Source: Flavobacterium restrictum
GTDB taxonomy: Bacteria; Bacteroidota; Bacteroidia; Flavobacteriales; Flavobacteriaceae
Direction: 5' to 3'
Length of the DNA stretch: 64,000 bases
Assembly (NCBI RefSeq): GCF_007097245.1
Contig: NZ_VJZT01000010.1
Location: forward strand, 62,001 to 126,000
Part shown: piece by piece, positions 62,340 to 64,000 of the stretch
Layout of the letters: every line of letters begins with the position of its first letter
Numbering within the stretch: the first letter of the stretch is position 1
Notes under the pieces: generated by a model
Database searches by the model: none
Seen by the model: the letters and a program-made list of their open reading frames with translations, nothing else
Told to the model about the DNA's origin: nothing
Made by a program: the position numbers and the translations under genes

Positions 62340-62540
62340 TTACTTAGTCGCAGGAGTAGCAACAACAGCAGCAGCAGCAGTATCAACGGCAACAGCAGCA
62401 GTATCAGCAACAACAGCAGCAGTATCAGCAACAACAGCAGTAGAATCTACAGCAGTAGCATCAGCAGCAGCATCAGCTTTTTTACAAGATACAACAGTCA
62501 AAACAGCAACAACAGCTAAACTTAAAAATACTTTTTTCAT
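62340..62540 (-). CDS. Small Ala/Val/Thr-rich lipoprotein with 7-residue repeats
   Basis: The 66-residue product has a lipoprotein signal (MKKVFLSLAVVAVLTVVSC, lipobox Cys at residue 19). The mature part consists of tandem VADTAAV-type units rich in Ala, Val, Thr and Asp. A TATCTTTG promoter box lies 38 bp upstream on the minus strand (62578-62585). Similar short alanine-rich lipoproteins are common in Flavobacterium and are often highly expressed, but I know of no assigned function. The repeat encoding is mirrored in the DNA as 21-bp units. Confidence 0.8.
   Translation of the reverse strand: MKKVFLSLAVVAVLTVVSCKKADAAADATAVDSTAVVADTAAVVADTAAVAVDTAAAAVVATPATK
62380..62442 (-). repeat. Tandem 21-bp repeat in the Ala-rich lipoprotein gene
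   Basis: Three consecutive 21-bp units (62380-62400, 62401-62421, 62422-62442) keep the reading frame and encode the heptad VADTAAV. The last two units share almost every base. Slippage here would change length in steps of seven residues. Confidence 0.8.
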
Positions 62541-62862
62541 CTTAATTTTATTATAAAGGTTAATTATTAATTCGTGGCAAAGATATAAAATTTTTAATAT
62601 GTAAAATATTTTTTTATTTTTTTTTTAAAATAATATTCAATTGCAACGCTCGTTGTATTTATCAAGTACTATGCCAAAAAACGAATAGTAATAGAATAAT
62701 TGCTTTTTTTTGAATGTTTGTTTTTTATTAGGGTGCAAAATTAAGAAAGTGCTAGAAATAGCTCTTTTTTAAAAGTTGCTTTTTTTTGTGAATTTAATTC
62801 GGTAAAATTTGAATTTTAAGTAGTTAGTGTGGTAAAAACACCTTTTTTGCACCTTTGTAACA
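62541..62862. other. AT-rich intergenic region
   Basis: This 322-bp gap contains the leader and -7 box (62578-62585) of the lipoprotein gene. The rest is AT-rich with homopolymer runs, and no gene, tRNA or long inverted repeat was seen. Confidence 0.6.
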
Positions 62863-64000
62863 CTATTGCAAATGGCTCATAATACTGTTTGTTGCTCCTT
62901 TATTTTGTGCTATAAATAAACTACAAATGGCTCCTTTTTCGGTTCTTGTGGTATCATTTGTTATTAAATGGGATACGGCAAGCGCTAATTCGGTTTTTGT
63001 TGCAATTGTGACGCATCCTTTTAGGTTTACCAGAGCGGTTGCCTCTGCAAAATGAGAATAATTAGGGCCAATAATTATGGGAACACCAAAAGTAGCGGGC
63101 TCTAACAGGTTGTGAACTCCTGGATTACCAAAACCGCCACCTACATAAGCGATATCGGCATAGGCGTATATTTTGGTCAGAATTCCTACGGTATCAATGA
63201 TGAAAACATCAAAATCAGTACCGTCTTTATTTTCTCGTTCCGAAAATAGCACCGTTTTTTTGCGAATGCTTGCTTTGAGTTCCTGTATTTGATCGGGTTT
63301 AATGTTGTGCGGTGCAATAATAAATTTCACTTTTAGAGTCGTAGTATTGATAAAATCAACCAAAATACTTTCGTCTTTTGGCCACGAGCTACCTACTACA
63401 ATCGTGAGGGTATTGTTTTTGAACTCCGCAATAAAATCAAGCGTATTGTCTTTTTCAACAATAGCTGCTACTCGGTCAAATCGGGTATCTCCAGAAACAA
63501 TTGCATTGGTTTTACCCAATTGATTTAGTAGTTTTTGAGAGTTTTCATTTTGTACAAAAAAATACGTAAAGGCATCCAATGCTTTTTTATAAAAACCGCC
63601 ATACCATTTAAAAAAAAGCTGATTTTCTCTAAAAATTCCAGAAATTAAATAAGTTGGTGTTTTTGTTTTTTGGAGTTCATTCAAGTAATTAAGCCAATAT
63701 TCGTATTTGATAAAAAATGCCATTTCGGGGTGAACAATTGCTAGAAATTGCTGGGCATTTGCTTTAGTGTCTATTGGCAAATAAACCGTAACATCAGCAA
63801 CCGTGTTGTTTTTTCGGACTTCATAACCAGAAGGGGAAAAAAAAGTAAGCACAATTTTGTGGTTGGGAAATTGCATTTTTACCTTTTCGATAACGGGTAA
63901 ACCCTGCTCGTATTCGCCCAACGAGGCGGCGTGAAACCAAATGGTTTTATCCGAAGGTTTTATTTTTTGGTTCAAAACAAGGAAAACTGTTTTTCTTCCG
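62863..64000 (-). CDS. waaA: 3-deoxy-D-manno-octulosonic acid transferase, N-terminus cut by window edge
   Basis: The gene runs leftwards and its first codons lie beyond the window, so 379 residues are visible out of about 410-420. KdtA/WaaA adds Kdo to lipid A precursor at the inner membrane. Motifs are FHAASLGEYEQGLPVIE, TFFSPSGYEVRKN, the GT-B donor region VGSSWPKDE, and YVGGGFGNPGVHNLLEP with ATFGVPIIIGPNYSHF. The missing part should hold the membrane anchor. Bacteroidota enzymes usually add one Kdo. Confidence 0.93.
   Translation of the reverse strand, partial: GRKTVFLVLNQKIKPSDKTIWFHAASLGEYEQGLPVIEKVKMQFPNHKIVLTFFSPSGYEVRKNNTVADVTVYLPIDTKANAQQFLAIVHPEMAFFIKYEYWLNYLNELQKTKTPTYLISGIFRENQLFFKWYGGFYKKALDAFTYFFVQNENSQKLLNQLGKTNAIVSGDTRFDRVAAIVEKDNTLDFIAEFKNNTLTIVVGSSWPKDESILVDFINTTTLKVKFIIAPHNIKPDQIQELKASIRKKTVLFSERENKDGTDFDVFIIDTVGILTKIYAYADIAYVGGGFGNPGVHNLLEPATFGVPIIIGPNYSHFAEATALVNLKGCVTIATKTELALAVSHLITNDTTRTEKGAICSLFIAQNKGATNSIMSHLQ

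Noticed and set aside
62380..62442. A CAG-rich tandem repeat as a non-coding satellite
   Set aside because: The units stay in frame with a lipoprotein gene that has a signal peptide, promoter box and terminator.

Overview
The window reads as chromosomal DNA of a Flavobacterium-like member of the Bacteroidota. The evidence is AT-rich sequence, promoters of the TTG / 18-21 bp / TAnnTTTG type, two giant secreted proteins with type B C-terminal sorting domains of the type IX secretion (gliding) system, a TonB receptor of the OMP beta-barrel family, and the gene order nadK, DUF6089, uppS, bamA, ompH, ompH. There is no rRNA operon, transposase, integrase, prophage or CRISPR array. Two tRNA genes are present.

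Layout. 1-2.2 kb: end of an amidohydrolase gene, a family 9 glycosyltransferase, and tsaB facing it tail to tail. 2.3-9.4 kb (minus): a six-gene tripartite ABC efflux operon (ATPase, two MacB/FtsX-type permeases, adaptor, TolC, second adaptor). 9.6-11.0 kb: a DUF4403 lipoprotein. 11.5-18.9 kb (minus): a cell-envelope operon (CBS protein, nadK, DUF6089, uppS, bamA, two OmpH/Skp chaperones). 19.2-22.2 kb: pdxJ, an alpha/beta hydrolase, a small four-helix membrane protein and two AT-rich orphan genes. 22.4-25.9 kb: an arsenic module (arsR, DUF6428, arsenate reductase-like phosphatase, ACR3 pump) followed by a MOSC protein. 26.2-30.2 kb: the proteostasis cluster tig, clpP, clpX, with a four-helix-bundle (S23) gene inserted between clpP and clpX. 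30.5-38.7 kb: serB, a U32 peptidase, a putAbiC-type phage abortive-infection candidate, purT, a Crp/Fnr regulator, a pirin and a sugar acetyltransferase. 39-49 kb: fabD, a TonB-type receptor, a 44-residue lipoprotein, a GH3-family enzyme, DUF2797, an AsmA-like protein and sppA. 49.5-57.5 kb: a folK-deoxynucleoside kinase fusion and two C-type-lectin/type IX-secreted proteins. 57.6-64 kb: a SPOUT RNA methylase, DUF1573, mutS, tRNA-Gly and tRNA-Leu, DUF1508, an Ala-rich lipoprotein and the end of kdtA (waaA).

The most unusual layer is not protein-coding. Several intergenic gaps carry dispersed palindromic elements. One is bounded by GCGTGA/TCACGC and occurs three times (19.9, 25.9 and 33.8 kb). 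Two of those copies enclose a perfect 25-26 bp hairpin whose outer arms differ between copies but stay complementary. A second repeat of about 125 bp occurs at 11.2 and 38.7 kb. A nested palindrome sits at 36.5 kb. Degenerate word-like arrays surround clpP/clpX and several other genes. The best accessory-function candidate is the putAbiC-like gene at 33.9-35.2 kb, which lies directly beside one of these elements.
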